A stretch of 64,000 bases of DNA from Primula veris (taxonomy: Eukaryota; Streptophyta; Magnoliopsida; Ericales; Primulaceae), in contig OY821750.1 in the NCBI GenBank assembly GCA_963682055.1, positions 27,722,402 through 27,786,401 on the forward strand, written 5' to 3'. Both the position numbers and the translations under genes were made by a program. Positions 10,957 through 24,110 of the stretch are shown in pieces. Numbering within the stretch: position 1 is the stretch's first letter; each line of letters begins with the position of its first letter. Below the pieces are notes generated by a model. That model did no database searches and was not told the origin of the DNA. It was given only the letters and a program-made list of their open reading frames with translations.

Positions 10957-11618
10957 CTGCCCTCGACTTGTTTGAGGTAAGTTTCGAAGACGAAACTTCT
11001 TATTTTTTTAGGTAGGGAAGAGTGTTATAACCGTATTTTAGATTTATATGTTTACAAAGTGAAGGCTGCTTAGTATCTTAAGTAATTGTAAAAAAGCTGT
11101 AAGTTTAGAATTAATTATATTGAAATGAACTTGGTCAGAATTATAGGTTCTCATTTAACTAATATAAGTATCTAAGCATTTGGGGTGGTTAATTATAAAT
11201 TGAAATAATAAGTTTGATTAATAATTTGGAACTAATTTCTCACTTTGAAATATAGTTGTAATTATCATGGCCTATGGATTAATATTTAAACCATTACTTG
11301 GACAATTGAATTGTTCCGCTGGAACTCTGTACTAGATTACCTTGATCATATGATTGCTTCATAGAATTAGAAAAAGAATACAAGATTAGAATCATTAATA
11401 TTTATTTACTCATTTTATTTTATGAAAGCGTGCAACGGAAGCACGTGATTTAGAAATAGAATTTTCAAATAGCCAGGGGATTCATTTCTTTTATGTATGT
11501 AAATAGGATATTTATTTATTTATTTATTTTACACTAGGGATACATGAGAAGTGGTGGTTAGCAAGTAAATGATTTTCCAGATAAGTTTCGGGACGAAACT
11601 TTTTTAAGTGGGAAACAG
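10957..11618 (+). mobile_element. 3' internal region with two polypurine-like tracts (unit 1)
   Basis: The phrase TAAGTTTCGAAGACGAAACTT (10978-10998, G/A-variable core) is followed by TAGGTAGGGAAGAG and then TGTTATAACCG at 11023, which looks like an LTR start. A second copy of the phrase (11582-11601) is followed by AAGTGGGAAACAG and the real LTR start at 11619. The 559 bp between may be a relict LTR fragment. Confidence 0.5.
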
Positions 11619-13326
11619 TGTAAAATCCCGTATTTTATTTTTCTTTAGTTACTAATACTTTTAGCATTTAACAAAAAGGAAAAACATTAGCATGTTTTGA
11701 TAGGTTGTCCGTTTGTTTGTTAATTAGTAATTCTAAATCATATGTGTTCTTGTAATAATATTTCTAATAAAATAACATTGTATTAATGACACGATCGTTA
11801 TGGAAAGAGTTACAAGTTAGTATTTATCATGTATTGAAATGCCATATTTATTAATAGAAAGTTAATGTCGTATTATTAGCACTAATGATGCAAGTTAGAA
11901 AAATTTTATGTGACCAACGTGAGCTTTTATTATTTTTATAGGTGAATTTATGCTCACATCTATATAGATTTATGGAAGGATACGTTCTATCCGTTAAAGG
12001 GTCTTCTGACATTTTGTATTCATATATGTTATAACAAATATACAATAAAGCCATTGAATTGAATTAGACGGTTTAGGAAGGGAAGAGTTTGAAAACGAAT
12101 TAATAAATTAACAATTATGGTAGTATATATATTCTAAGTTCCTAGCCATGCTATGTACACGTTCCTGAAATGGAAATTCCTAGCTACCTATTTATTTTCT
12201 CTGCTAATATATATCTATACACTATATCACTATAGCACTAGTACACATTAGAAAATGAATCTAGTTTAGGGATAAGTTTTCCAGTTACTACTATTATAGT
12301 TATTATATATATATATATCCCAATAGAAGACAGAGAGTTGGGAGAGAATTTTATTCCAAGAGGAAGTTTTAATAAAAGGTCTTAGCAGTAACTCATTCAT
12401 AGTAAGGTTGGTTCTTTCGGATCCGTAATAAGGTGTGTGGTTTTTCTTACTTGCTATTATAAAAATCTCATTGCATTTTTTAACAAATGTTTGCAGGCTC
12501 AAATTATATTTTCGAAAGATAAAAATTATACTTGTATATATTGAATTGCATGTTGCAGGTTTTGAAAGAAGTAGTTTTTTTATATACGTTGATAAACGTA
12601 TATAGTTTTAAAGAGTTTATATTTTTGTGATCATTATGGTTTATATTTGGGATTAAGTTTATAGAATAAAAGAGATTTGGGAAGTCCAAATCCAAAGAAT
12701 AAAAAGAGATTCAGGAAGGCTGAATCCAACGAAGAAAAAGAGATTCAGGAAGTCTGAATCCAGCTAGGAGATTGGGAAGTCCAATCGGACTTAATATTCA
12801 ATTTATATTATCGTACTGATCACACCAAAAAAATTACAATTTTATTATTCGTGCTTTGGTAATTTTATTAAACAAAAGTATTGCTTTTGAAAGAAAATGA
12901 TAAAATGATAAAATCTATTTTCGACCCTATATTATATTGCAAGGTTGCCATTCACTAAGCATTTTTAGCTTACCCCTCGTTTTTTTTTAAATGTTTTCAG
13001 GTACCTAGAGTTAAAATCGAGTTAGTCGGGACCAGCCAGATTGTCTAGGATTTCTTTATTTCCGCTGCTAATAAACTTCTAAGATTATGATTTCGAATGT
13101 TGTTTCTTTAGTATTACAAGACCTTATTTGAATAAGTTGCTATCGAGATTTTGAATTTCACTTTAACTTGTTGAGATATTCAGAAATAAGAATGTATGTT
13201 TGAAGTTACTATTTTAGAATCTAAATTATTTATTTAATTACTTTTAAGTTATAGGCCTTCATCTAGCACGTGCCGCCGCACGTGTTATTCGGCCGTGTGA
13301 CGTCCTTTTGGGTCTGGTATGTTACA
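11619..13326 (+). mobile_element. family A gypsy LTR (unit 1)
   Basis: It starts TGTAAAATCCCG and ends CTGGTATGTTACA (1708 bp), and is followed by CATGG at 13327-13331. A polypurine tract on its left gives plus orientation and marks it as a 3' LTR. Confidence 0.88.
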
Positions 13327-13767
13327 CATGGGCTCCCATGCCCGGATCTATATGTTTCTTTGCGTGTGCATCAGTATGATCGAACTGTGTATGTGGCTGG
13401 TCGCGGTTGCGACGGGAAAATATCTACAAAAGCCTTTGCCTATAATGTAGAAGAAGATATATGGATTCATCTACCTAACAATATGAATACTGGGCGTATT
13501 TTATGCACATGATTCTTCCAAGATGGCAAGTTCCATGCCATGAGCGGGTGGACAGCAATGGCATTTGTAGAAGCAAAGAAGCTTTCGATGTCGCCATGTG
13601 GCAGTGGGGCACAGTGGAAGAATGTTTTACAAAAAAACTTGGGGTTTTGTCGAAGTGTGTTACCAACCGGCATAATAAAAAGATTTATAGGTGTCAGGAT
13701 GGCAATGTGAGTGTACATGAGGGTGCTATATGGCGTGTCTTGGTTAGACTACCAAATGGGATGAATG
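13327..13767 (+). pseudogene. F-box/kelch-repeat protein, middle part (copy 2)
   Basis: It matches 5069-5510 with scattered differences. In this copy the start reads PMPGSICFFACAS in one frame and YDRTVYVAG, KAFAYNVEEDIWIHLPN in another. A G-to-T change makes a TGA at about 13510 where copy 1 has Gly. The rest of the repeat follows in the frame of 13503-13768. No F-box part precedes it: the 5' third of the gene is replaced by gag and LTR. Confidence 0.85.
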
Positions 13768-15654
13768 TGTCACGCCCCAAAATCCGTAAGACACGGATAT
13801 TAAGGCGTGACCTTTTGAACAAAGGAAAAAAAAGAACCTGTTGGTACAAAATTTAACTTTTAAAGGAAAACAACTTGTGAGCTAAAGGAAAAAATTATAC
13901 GAATGAAATAAAAACATTTGCCAAACGCGGCCACAAGACAAAATGGTTATAACAAAGTTATATAAAAAGAAAACAAACGAATGTAATTTGCCCGTAAGCT
14001 ACAACTTAAAAAATAGTCTAAGTAAAAGAAAACGATTCAAAGAGCCCCGAACCTATGCGCTAACTTGCTAATGCTTCTATCCAAACGCCTCAATCTAAGT
14101 GGTACCTGAAAAACAAAACTTTAACGGTGAGTTCCACGCACATACATAGACGGGACAGCACCAAACAAGATACCGTCACTCCATTCCATAAATGCAAGAA
14201 CTCACAAACAACAGCTACGATAACAACGTATAAAAAGAAATATATTAACATCGTACAACAAATTAAATTAAGTAACTCCAACACACATCTATACAAACAT
14301 GAAACTCTCACGCCACTCGCCCCAGTCCGTAAGACGAGTCATTCCCTATACCTCTCGGCGGTCTTATGCCCCCGGTATAAGAAGAGGCATAGACCATTGC
14401 TAACAAATAAATAAATCACACATGGACTTCTCATGCCACCTACCCCAGTCCGTAAGGTAGGTCATTCTCTATACCCCTCGGCCGTCTTATGCCCCCGGTA
14501 TAGGAAGAGGCATAGACCATTGCTAACAAATAAAATTTAAAGCTGCGCACTTGGATCTCTCCATGCCACTCGCCCCAGTCCGTAAGACGAGTCATTCCCT
14601 ATACCACTCGGCCGTCTTATACCCCCGGTATAGAAAGAGGCATAGACCATTGCTAACAAATAAAATAAATCACAAGGCCTCGACCAATAATAATAAACCA
14701 TTCAATTATCATGTTCTCAAAATACTAACATTCTCAAACATCACTTTAACGCCATTCAACAAAACACATAAGCATAGGTACTAGATTCACAACTAGCCAA
14801 ACAACTTCAACGATATAAAATCTCATTCAGACATTTTAACAAACACCTTGTATACGTAAACTACAACTCATTTTTATTCAACAATAATTTATCCAATTTC
14901 ATCAACAACTATAATAACACCTAATCAACGCATAAAAACACACAAACCCATCCATATTCTGATTAATTCGAAATTAATATGTCTAAATTCTCAACTTCTC
15001 CAATTCAAATAAGTGAATTAAAAATGCAACAAATAAACTCCAATTAGCAATTTAAGAACATAATTGAGATAAAAGGAAAACCCCCAACTTTAAAATAAAC
15101 GCAAGACTTAACCCTAACATACACACTCGTCTAGTCACAATGGATAACCCCCAACTTTAAAATAAACGCAAGACCTAACCTTAACATACACCATCGTCTA
15201 GTCGTAATGGATAACCCCCGTTATCTTAGTGCGTAGAGGAGATGCTTCCGGTAAGAAACCGCTAATTGTGGTTTCTTGTTCTTCTTCTTCCTAGGTTTTA
15301 GAACCTCTATTCTCTCTCTTTTCTCTCTTTATTAGTGGGTGGTTTTAGGTTTTCTGTTTTGAAATTGGCTGAAAAGTGTTTTGAGAAACTGTTTTGAGAG
15401 AGTTTGGGAAAGCGAACTATTTGGTCCTCAAAATTCTAAAAGTAACTAAAAATCAAAACTATTATTTTACTGCTCAAAAATAACAAATATTTAGAAACAA
15501 AACTATTGGGTGCTTTTTATTTATAAAATTAGTAACATGTTTTAAAAATAAAGTTTTTCGGAAGAGTTTCGATTTTTGGTTAAAAATTGTATAAAGCGTT
15601 TTTGGATAGATTAAATCATAAATAAAACCATCTATGAAAATACGGGATGTTAGA
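13768..15654 (-). mobile_element. family B gypsy solo LTR (copy 2)
   Basis: It is the same insertion as 5511-7373, duplicated with the array. Target duplications are GAATG (13763-13767, mutated) and GAACG (15655-15659). The right end reads TGTTAGA instead of TGTTACA. The three ~125-bp repeats lie at about 14300-14676. Confidence 0.9.
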
Positions 15655-15838
15655 GAACGAAATTGGTTTTGTGGCGACTTGACTCGACAAGTTGCTTGTG
15701 ATTGGAAGTAAGCACGACCAGCCTCATAGGGTATGTGTAGCTGATACGGAGAGTTACATATGGACTAAAATTGATACACCAAAATCTTACTTGGGCTATG
15801 TTAAATCAGGATGTTATTTAGAATTTTATATACACTAA
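15655..15838 (+). pseudogene. F-box/kelch-repeat protein, 3' end (copy 2)
   Basis: It corresponds to 7374-7557, with the same TGA in place of Trp after FVAT, so that lesion predates the duplication. The frame ends at TAA 15836-15838. Confidence 0.85.
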
Positions 15839-18191
15839 ACTCTTCATTTATTTTGTTTATATTCTTAGTCTATACATTTCTTCTCATCCGGAATGACTTG
15901 GAGATGAAACTTAAAGAGCATGTGAATGCACAACTCTAGAATTTGAATCCCATGTATAAATATCCCCATATACCGAAACTACCATTAAAAACCACCGTTA
16001 AACAACGGAATCACTTGTTTTTCATTTTGAAGGACTGTTGCTTTCAACAGTTCCTCTCTTTTTTTTCGCCTTTTCACTTTTTTCACACCCATTTTGTTGG
16101 GATTTATGAGGTCATAAATCACTGGTTATAAAGTACGGGTAGAACATGCATGTCATTAGATTGTTACAAGGTATCGGTAGTACGACGGACTGATTCTATT
16201 AATGTTGTCCAAAAGAAATTCAAAATTTACGTAAAATGTATTGAATTTGAATTGTTCAATAAATTCCTTGGTTATACTCTTTTTGCGAGGAACTAGCGAT
16301 CTGTTTGTAGTTTTTGGAACACGAAAAATGACTTATTTAAGCCTGAAAAAGAAGTTGGGTTCATATACCAGAATGAAAGGCTGGTCAGCCAAATGGAATT
16401 TAGCTTATTAGCAGAAAATTATATACGCAGTAATTAAAATCTGCTGCAAACAAGGGTTAATGTTTTCACTTGAAGAATTCAAGAATGTTAGCTAAGTGAA
16501 GCTACAAAACCTATGAACTGTTAGATGATCTATACGTCATCATTCGTCTAGCAAATTAGTGATTTCTTTTTTTTCTGGTAAGTTAAATCAGTGAAATTGA
16601 ATGTATAAGCGTATGTTGTTTGAAGACCAAAACGTGATTCTCGATAGTTTCAACCTTTTATTCAGAACAAAACGAAGATCTTAATCTATGTTCCAGATTG
16701 TAATCATATTTACAGACTAAATCGTTTTTTTAAGAAAGTTATATTAAAGACGTAACTTTTTTAAGAATTCATCCGTGTAAAAAGTTGAAAATAAAGTTTA
16801 TAAAGCTTCAAATAGAGATTTAAATCGTACTTTTCCATTTACAAGCACTCTTTTAAAAAAGCTGATTTAGTAAATCGGAGAAACCCCGACTCGGAATTCT
16901 AACAAAGTAATAAAACTAAAAAATTCAACTGATTAAGTACAACGAAAAGGAGAAAACGGTTCTAATTTATACTAATACTAGTAATCGTGCCCTATGCATG
17001 CGTTGCGTGTGTAACGCGCAATGCAATTAAAATATAAAAAATATAGCAAATATGTGGATAATAAATAAAAAAAAGTATAAAAAGATAAGATTTAAAAGAA
17101 TATTTGATTGTTAAAGAGAGATATGTAGATAATACAAAAAAAAATAGTATAAGATGATAAGATTTAAAAGAATGTTTGGTTGTTAAAAAGGGATAAATAG
17201 TTTTATTAGTTATTACTTTTTATATTTTTTTATGTGAGTATGGTATTATTGTAATTAATAAAAAAATATAAGAGTATTTTTAGAAAAAAATATCTAAATT
17301 GGACAGTTTCATTTGACTTGCATTCGTTTATTATAATAGAACGATGTATCATTGTCTTACAAAACAAATAACTCGATATAAGTGATTGATTCCCTTTAAA
17401 CGAGTTTCTAGTCTAATAAATACATTTATTTATATTAAATTGTGAATAATATGGAAATAATTAAAATGAAAATAACCCCAAAGAGTCTTAAATGAGACAA
17501 ATTTTAAAGTAGAAAGTGTTTTAATTCAAATCAACTACTACCAAATAAGACAAATATTTATTAATGATAATTGATAATAGTCAAATAATGTCATAAGATC
17601 AACTCGACACAATTTCCATAACAAAACACACACAAAAAATTTCATAAGATTATAACATTTCCATTTATTGTGTATCGAAAAGGTAATGATCCACACAAAC
17701 TAGCCACTTTATCCAACAAAAATATTGATCAAAATCATTTTCAAAAAATCGACGATAACGCTATTCACCAACGGCTCCGCGCCCGCCTTTTATTCCATAG
17801 TTATTAATTTTAATTATTAACAAAGTGACGTTAGAAGTTAGTACAAACTGCTCCCCGAAGACAGTTATTCAAACGAACTTCAGTTTACAACCGGGCGACA
17901 TGTCGATATTGCACATTCTAATTTATTACTTTAGTACAATATGCATCATTATTTTTATAAGTCGTCAACAACAGACCAAAAAAGTTGGTCATTCTTGTGT
18001 ACAGTGGACAAATATTAGTAAATAAATACGGTAAAACAAGTAAGCTATCAATAAAAAATCCAACATTTGAATATCCCCAAATTTGAACCCTTCAATAACA
18101 TTAACTGTCCCAATAAACAATTCTATAGATCTACATGAAAAAAATAGTTAGATCATAGATGGGTATATAGATAAAATATATATCCTGGTAG
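15839..18191 (+). other. non-coding DNA downstream of kelch copy 2 (chimeric)
   Basis: No gene is seen. Up to about 17638 the sequence matches copy 3 (for example AAAATAACCCCAAAGAG); beyond about 17669 it matches copy 1. The Helitron-like end recurs at about 16977-17022. Confidence 0.75.
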
Positions 18192-19228
18192 CACTCGTTA
18201 CCTCTTCGTCAACCCATGAGATAGATGATGGAGTAGCACAAGCCTTTCAGAGACTTCTTACTAAGTTAATGTCGCAAGCTGCACCGGCCTCTACTTTCGA
18301 GCCAGGAGCAATATCGCTAGACAAAGGTTCTTTATTCGACAAATTTCTTAAAGGAAATCCTCTAGAGCTGAGTGACCCAAATGATTCGGTGGCGGCAGAT
18401 TTATGGTTGAATAAGATTGAGAAGATTTTTACTATACTCGACTGCTCAAGCGAGCAAAAGCTTAGATTTGCGGAGTACAAGTTACAAGGTGCTGCAGAGA
18501 ATTGGTGGCGTATGATTAAGCGACAATTTGAAGGGAGAGCGAACGAGCTTACCTGGGAGAAGTTCCTTGAACTGTTCAATGATAAGTACTATCCAGCAAA
18601 CATTCGGCGAAAGAAACAGATGGAATTTCACAGCCTCGAGCAAGGAAGCATGTCAGTGATTGATTACGAAACAAAGTTTGTTAAATTGTCCCGTTTTGCG
18701 CCAAATCAGGTTGCTAAGGAAGAAGACCGGATGTTTATGTTCCAGAGAGGTTTACGGCCTGAAATACTAAGCAAGGTGCAAATGTTGGAACCCCAAACTT
18801 ATGGCGAAACTATCAGAAAGGCTACCCTAGCAGAGGACGGATTGGAAATTGAGAAAGTGCGACAACAAGGCACTAAAAGGGATAGAGACGATACTGGTGG
18901 AGGAAACTCCAATAAGTTTAAGGCCTTTTCTGATCAAACTCATGGGGAATCGATACAGCCATTCCAAAGAACATGCCCTAAGTGTGGTCGTGAGCACGCA
19001 TACTCCTTTCGATGTGACGGGTACCCTCGTAAATGCTTCAACTGTGGAAGAAATGGCCATCTGCAACATGAGTGCAGATTAGCTTCTCGAGGTCCACAGC
19101 AAGGTCCGAAGTTTCAGGCTCGTGGTGGAAATTCGAACGAAGGTCGAAAGCCGGGAGAGAAAGGGAGGGTGTTTTCTTTGACAGGAAGAGAAAGGAGACA
19201 AAGAAGCTCAAAAGGGAAATGCGGTTAA
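18192..19228 (+). CDS. Ty3/gypsy gag, 5'-truncated (unit 2)
   Basis: The 319-codon frame from ATG 18269 is identical in translation to that at 9997-10956, with the same gag domain and CCHC zinc knuckle. It too is open through the junction at 18191/18192. Perfect preservation reflects the recent duplication, not necessarily selection. Confidence 0.88.
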
Positions 19229-19890
19229 CTGCCCTCGACTTGTTTGAGGTAAGTTTCGAAGACGAAACTTCTTATTTTTTTAGGTAGGGAAGAGTGTTAT
19301 AACCGTATTTTAGATTTATATGTTTACAAAGTGAAGGCTGCTTAGTATCTTAAGTAATTGTAAAAAAGCTGTAAGTTTAGAATTAATTATATTGAAATGA
19401 ACTTGGTCAGAATTATAGGTTCTCATTTAACTAATATAAGTATCTAAGCATTTGGGGTGGTTAATTATAAATTGAAATAATAAGTTTGATTAATAATTTG
19501 GAACTAATTTCTCACTTTGAAATATAGTTGTAATTATCATGGCCTATGGATTAATATTTAAACCATTACTTGGACAATTGAATTGTTCCGCTGGAACTCT
19601 GTACTAGATTACCTTGATCATATGATTGCTTCATAGAATTAGAAAAAGAATACAAGATTAGAATCATTAATATTTATTTACTCATTTTATTTTATGAAAG
19701 CGTGCAACGGAAGCACGTGATTTAGAAATAGAATTTTCAAATAGCCAGGGGATTCATTTCTTTTATGTATGTAAATAGGATATTTATTTATTTATTTATT
19801 TTACACTAGGGATACATGAGAAGTGGTGGTTAGCAAGTAAATGATTTTCCAGATAAGTTTCGGGACGAAACTTTTTTAAGTGGGAAACAG
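19229..19890 (+). mobile_element. 3' internal region with two polypurine-like tracts (unit 2)
   Basis: A copy of 10957-11618. The tracts lie at about 19250-19270 and 19854-19873, with the LTR-start-like TGTTATAACCG at 19295. Confidence 0.5.
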
Positions 19891-21598
19891 TGTAAAATCC
19901 CGTATTTTATTTTTCTTTAGTTACTAATACTTTTAGCATTTAACAAAAAGGAAAAACATTAGCATGTTTTGATAGGTTGTCCGTTTGTTTGTTAATTAGT
20001 AATTCTAAATCATATGTGTTCTTGTAATAATATTTCTAATAAAATAACATTGTATTAATGACACGATCGTTATGGAAAGAGTTACAAGTTAGTATTTATC
20101 ATGTATTGAAATGCCATATTTATTAATAGAAAGTTAATGTCGTATTATTAGCACTAATGATGCAAGTTAGAAAAATTTTATGTGACCAACGTGAGCTTTT
20201 ATTATTTTTATAGGTGAATTTATGCTCACATCTATATAGATTTATGGAAGGATACGTTCTATCCGTTAAAGGGTCTTCTGACATTTTGTATTCATATATG
20301 TTATAACAAATATACAATAAAGCCATTGAATTGAATTAGACGGTTTAGGAAGGGAAGAGTTTGAAAACGAATTAATAAATTAACAATTATGGTAGTATAT
20401 ATATTCTAAGTTCCTAGCCATGCTATGTACACGTTCCTGAAATGGAAATTCCTAGCTACCTATTTATTTTCTCTGCTAATATATATCTATACACTATATC
20501 ACTATAGCACTAGTACACATTAGAAAATGAATCTAGTTTAGGGATAAGTTTTCCAGTTACTACTATTATAGTTATTATATATATATATATCCCAATAGAA
20601 GACAGAGAGTTGGGAGAGAATTTTATTCCAAGAGGAAGTTTTAATAAAAGGTCTTAGCAGTAACTCATTCATAGTAAGGTTGGTTCTTTCGGATCCGTAA
20701 TAAGGTGTGTGGTTTTTCTTACTTGCTATTATAAAAATCTCATTGCATTTTTTAACAAATGTTTGCAGGCTCAAATTATATTTTCGAAAGATAAAAATTA
20801 TACTTGTATATATTGAATTGCATGTTGCAGGTTTTGAAAGAAGTAGTTTTTTTATATACGTTGATAAACGTATATAGTTTTAAAGAGTTTATATTTTTGT
20901 GATCATTATGGTTTATATTTGGGATTAAGTTTATAGAATAAAAGAGATTTGGGAAGTCCAAATCCAAAGAATAAAAAGAGATTCAGGAAGGCTGAATCCA
21001 ACGAAGAAAAAGAGATTCAGGAAGTCTGAATCCAGCTAGGAGATTGGGAAGTCCAATCGGACTTAATATTCAATTTATATTATCGTACTGATCACACCAA
21101 AAAAATTACAATTTTATTATTCGTGCTTTGGTAATTTTATTAAACAAAAGTATTGCTTTTGAAAGAAAATGATAAAATGATAAAATCTATTTTCGACCCT
21201 ATATTATATTGCAAGGTTGCCATTCACTAAGCATTTTTAGCTTACCCCTCGTTTTTTTTTAAATGTTTTCAGGTACCTAGAGTTAAAATCGAGTTAGTCG
21301 GGACCAGCCAGATTGTCTAGGATTTCTTTATTTCCGCTGCTAATAAACTTCTAAGATTATGATTTCGAATGTTGTTTCTTTAGTATTACAAGACCTTATT
21401 TGAATAAGTTGCTATCGAGATTTTGAATTTCACTTTAACTTGTTGAGATATTCAGAAATAAGAATGTATGTTTGAAGTTACTATTTTAGAATCTAAATTA
21501 TTTATTTAATTACTTTTAAGTTATAGGCCTTCATCTAGCACGTGCCGCCGCACGTGTTATTCGGCCGTGTGACGTCCTTTTGGGTCTGGTATGTTACA
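19891..21598 (+). mobile_element. family A gypsy LTR (unit 2)
   Basis: A 1708-bp copy of 11619-13326 with the same TGTAAAATCCCG and ATGTTACA ends, followed by CATGG at 21599-21603. Confidence 0.88.
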
Positions 21599-22039
21599 CA
21601 TGGGCTCCCATGCCCGGATCTATATGTTTCTTTGCGTGTGCATCAGTATGATCGAACTGTGTATGTGGCTGGTCGCGGTTGCGACGGGAAAATATCTACA
21701 AAAGCCTTTGCCTATAATGTAGAAGAAGATATATGGATTCATCTACCTAACAATATGAATACTGGGCGTATTTTATGCACATGATTCTTCCAAGATGGCA
21801 AGTTCCATGCCATGAGCGGGTGGACAGCAATGGCATTTGTAGAAGCAAAGAAGCTTTCGATGTCGCCATGTGGCAGTGGGGCACAGTGGAAGAATGTTTT
21901 ACAAAAAAACTTGGGGTTTTGTCGAAGTGTGTTACCAACCGGCATAATAAAAAGATTTATAGGTGTCAGGATGGCAATGTGAGTGTACATGAGGGTGCTA
22001 TATGGCGTGTCTTGGTTAGACTACCAAATGGGATGAATG
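21599..22039 (+). pseudogene. F-box/kelch-repeat protein, middle part (copy 3)
   Basis: Identical in all translated frames to copy 2 at 13327-13767, including the TGA and frameshifts. Confidence 0.85.
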
Positions 22040-23926
22040 TGTCACGCCCCAAAATCCGTAAGACACGGATATTAAGGCGTGACCTTTTGAACAAAGGAAA
22101 AAAAAGAACCTGTTGGTACAAAATTTAACTTTTAAAGGAAAACAACTTGTGAGCTAAAGGAAAAAATTATACGAATGAAATAAAAACATTTGCCAAACGC
22201 GGCCACAAGACAAAATGGTTATAACAAAGTTATATAAAAAGAAAACAAACGAATGTAATTTGCCCGTAAGCTACAACTTAAAAAATAGTCTAAGTAAAAG
22301 AAAACGATTCAAAGAGCCCCGAACCTATGCGCTAACTTGCTAATGCTTCTATCCAAACGCCTCAATCTAAGTGGTACCTGAAAAACAAAACTTTAACGGT
22401 GAGTTCCACGCACATACATAGACGGGACAGCACCAAACAAGATACCGTCACTCCATTCCATAAATGCAAGAACTCACAAACAACAGCTACGATAACAACG
22501 TATAAAAAGAAATATATTAACATCGTACAACAAATTAAATTAAGTAACTCCAACACACATCTATACAAACATGAAACTCTCACGCCACTCGCCCCAGTCC
22601 GTAAGACGAGTCATTCCCTATACCTCTCGGCGGTCTTATGCCCCCGGTATAAGAAGAGGCATAGACCATTGCTAACAAATAAATAAATCACACATGGACT
22701 TCTCATGCCACCTACCCCAGTCCGTAAGGTAGGTCATTCTCTATACCCCTCGGCCGTCTTATGCCCCCGGTATAGGAAGAGGCATAGACCATTGCTAACA
22801 AATAAAATTTAAAGCTGCGCACTTGGATCTCTCCATGCCACTCGCCCCAGTCCGTAAGACGAGTCATTCCCTATACCACTCGGCCGTCTTATACCCCCGG
22901 TATAGAAAGAGGCATAGACCATTGCTAACAAATAAAATAAATCACAAGGCCTCGACCAATAATAATAAACCATTCAATTATCATGTTCTCAAAATACTAA
23001 CATTCTCAAACATCACTTTAACGCCATTCAACAAAACACATAAGCATAGGTACTAGATTCACAACTAGCCAAACAACTTCAACGATATAAAATCTCATTC
23101 AGACATTTTAACAAACACCTTGTATACGTAAACTACAACTCATTTTTATTCAACAATAATTTATCCAATTTCATCAACAACTATAATAACACCTAATCAA
23201 CGCATAAAAACACACAAACCCATCCATATTCTGATTAATTCGAAATTAATATGTCTAAATTCTCAACTTCTCCAATTCAAATAAGTGAATTAAAAATGCA
23301 ACAAATAAACTCCAATTAGCAATTTAAGAACATAATTGAGATAAAAGGAAAACCCCCAACTTTAAAATAAACGCAAGACTTAACCCTAACATACACACTC
23401 GTCTAGTCACAATGGATAACCCCCAACTTTAAAATAAACGCAAGACCTAACCTTAACATACACCATCGTCTAGTCGTAATGGATAACCCCCGTTATCTTA
23501 GTGCGTAGAGGAGATGCTTCCGGTAAGAAACCGCTAATTGTGGTTTCTTGTTCTTCTTCTTCCTAGGTTTTAGAACCTCTATTCTCTCTCTTTTCTCTCT
23601 TTATTAGTGGGTGGTTTTAGGTTTTCTGTTTTGAAATTGGCTGAAAAGTGTTTTGAGAAACTGTTTTGAGAGAGTTTGGGAAAGCGAACTATTTGGTCCT
23701 CAAAATTCTAAAAGTAACTAAAAATCAAAACTATTATTTTACTGCTCAAAAATAACAAATATTTAGAAACAAAACTATTGGGTGCTTTTTATTTATAAAA
23801 TTAGTAACATGTTTTAAAAATAAAGTTTTTCGGAAGAGTTTCGATTTTTGGTTAAAAATTGTATAAAGCGTTTTTGGATAGATTAAATCATAAATAAAAC
23901 CATCTATGAAAATACGGGATGTTAGA
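22040..23926 (-). mobile_element. family B gypsy solo LTR (copy 3)
   Basis: An apparently identical copy of 13768-15654, with the same GAATG/GAACG flanks and TGTTAGA end. The ~125-bp repeats lie at about 22572-22948. Confidence 0.9.
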
Positions 23927-24110
23927 GAACGAAATTGGTTTTGTGGCGACTTGACTCGACAAGTTGCTTGTGATTGGAAGTAAGCACGACCAGCCTCATA
24001 GGGTATGTGTAGCTGATACGGAGAGTTACATATGGACTAAAATTGATACACCAAAATCTTACTTGGGCTATGTTAAATCAGGATGTTATTTAGAATTTTA
24101 TATACACTAA
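23927..24110 (+). pseudogene. F-box/kelch-repeat protein, 3' end (copy 3)
   Basis: A copy of 15655-15838 with the same internal TGA and final TAA. Confidence 0.85.

Larger units (their letters stand above)
9920..13326 (+). mobile_element. gypsy remnant: truncated gag, no pol, 3' LTR (unit 1)
   Basis: The internal part starts abruptly inside gag at the duplication junction and ends with a polypurine-like tract before an LTR at 11619. No protease, reverse transcriptase or integrase sequence lies between gag and LTR, so the element lost pol before the tandem duplication. The LTR ends at 13326, followed by CATGG, the same target site as the LTR at 3381. Confidence 0.85.
9920..18191 (+). repeat. 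tandem unit 1 of an 8272-bp direct repeat
   Basis: The unit runs from truncated gag through an LTR, kelch middle part, solo LTR, kelch 3' end and downstream DNA to CCTGGTAG, where gag starts again. Corresponding points are exactly 8272 bp apart between this unit and the next (for example 9997 and 18269, 13270 and 21542). The gag-LTR halves are identical wherever I compared them. The downstream end (about 17640-18191) matches copy 1 rather than copy 3. Confidence 0.92.
18192..21598 (+). mobile_element. gypsy remnant: truncated gag, no pol, 3' LTR (unit 2)
   Basis: A copy of 9920-13326 with no difference found by eye, including the gag frame, double polypurine-like tract and LTR. Confidence 0.85.
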
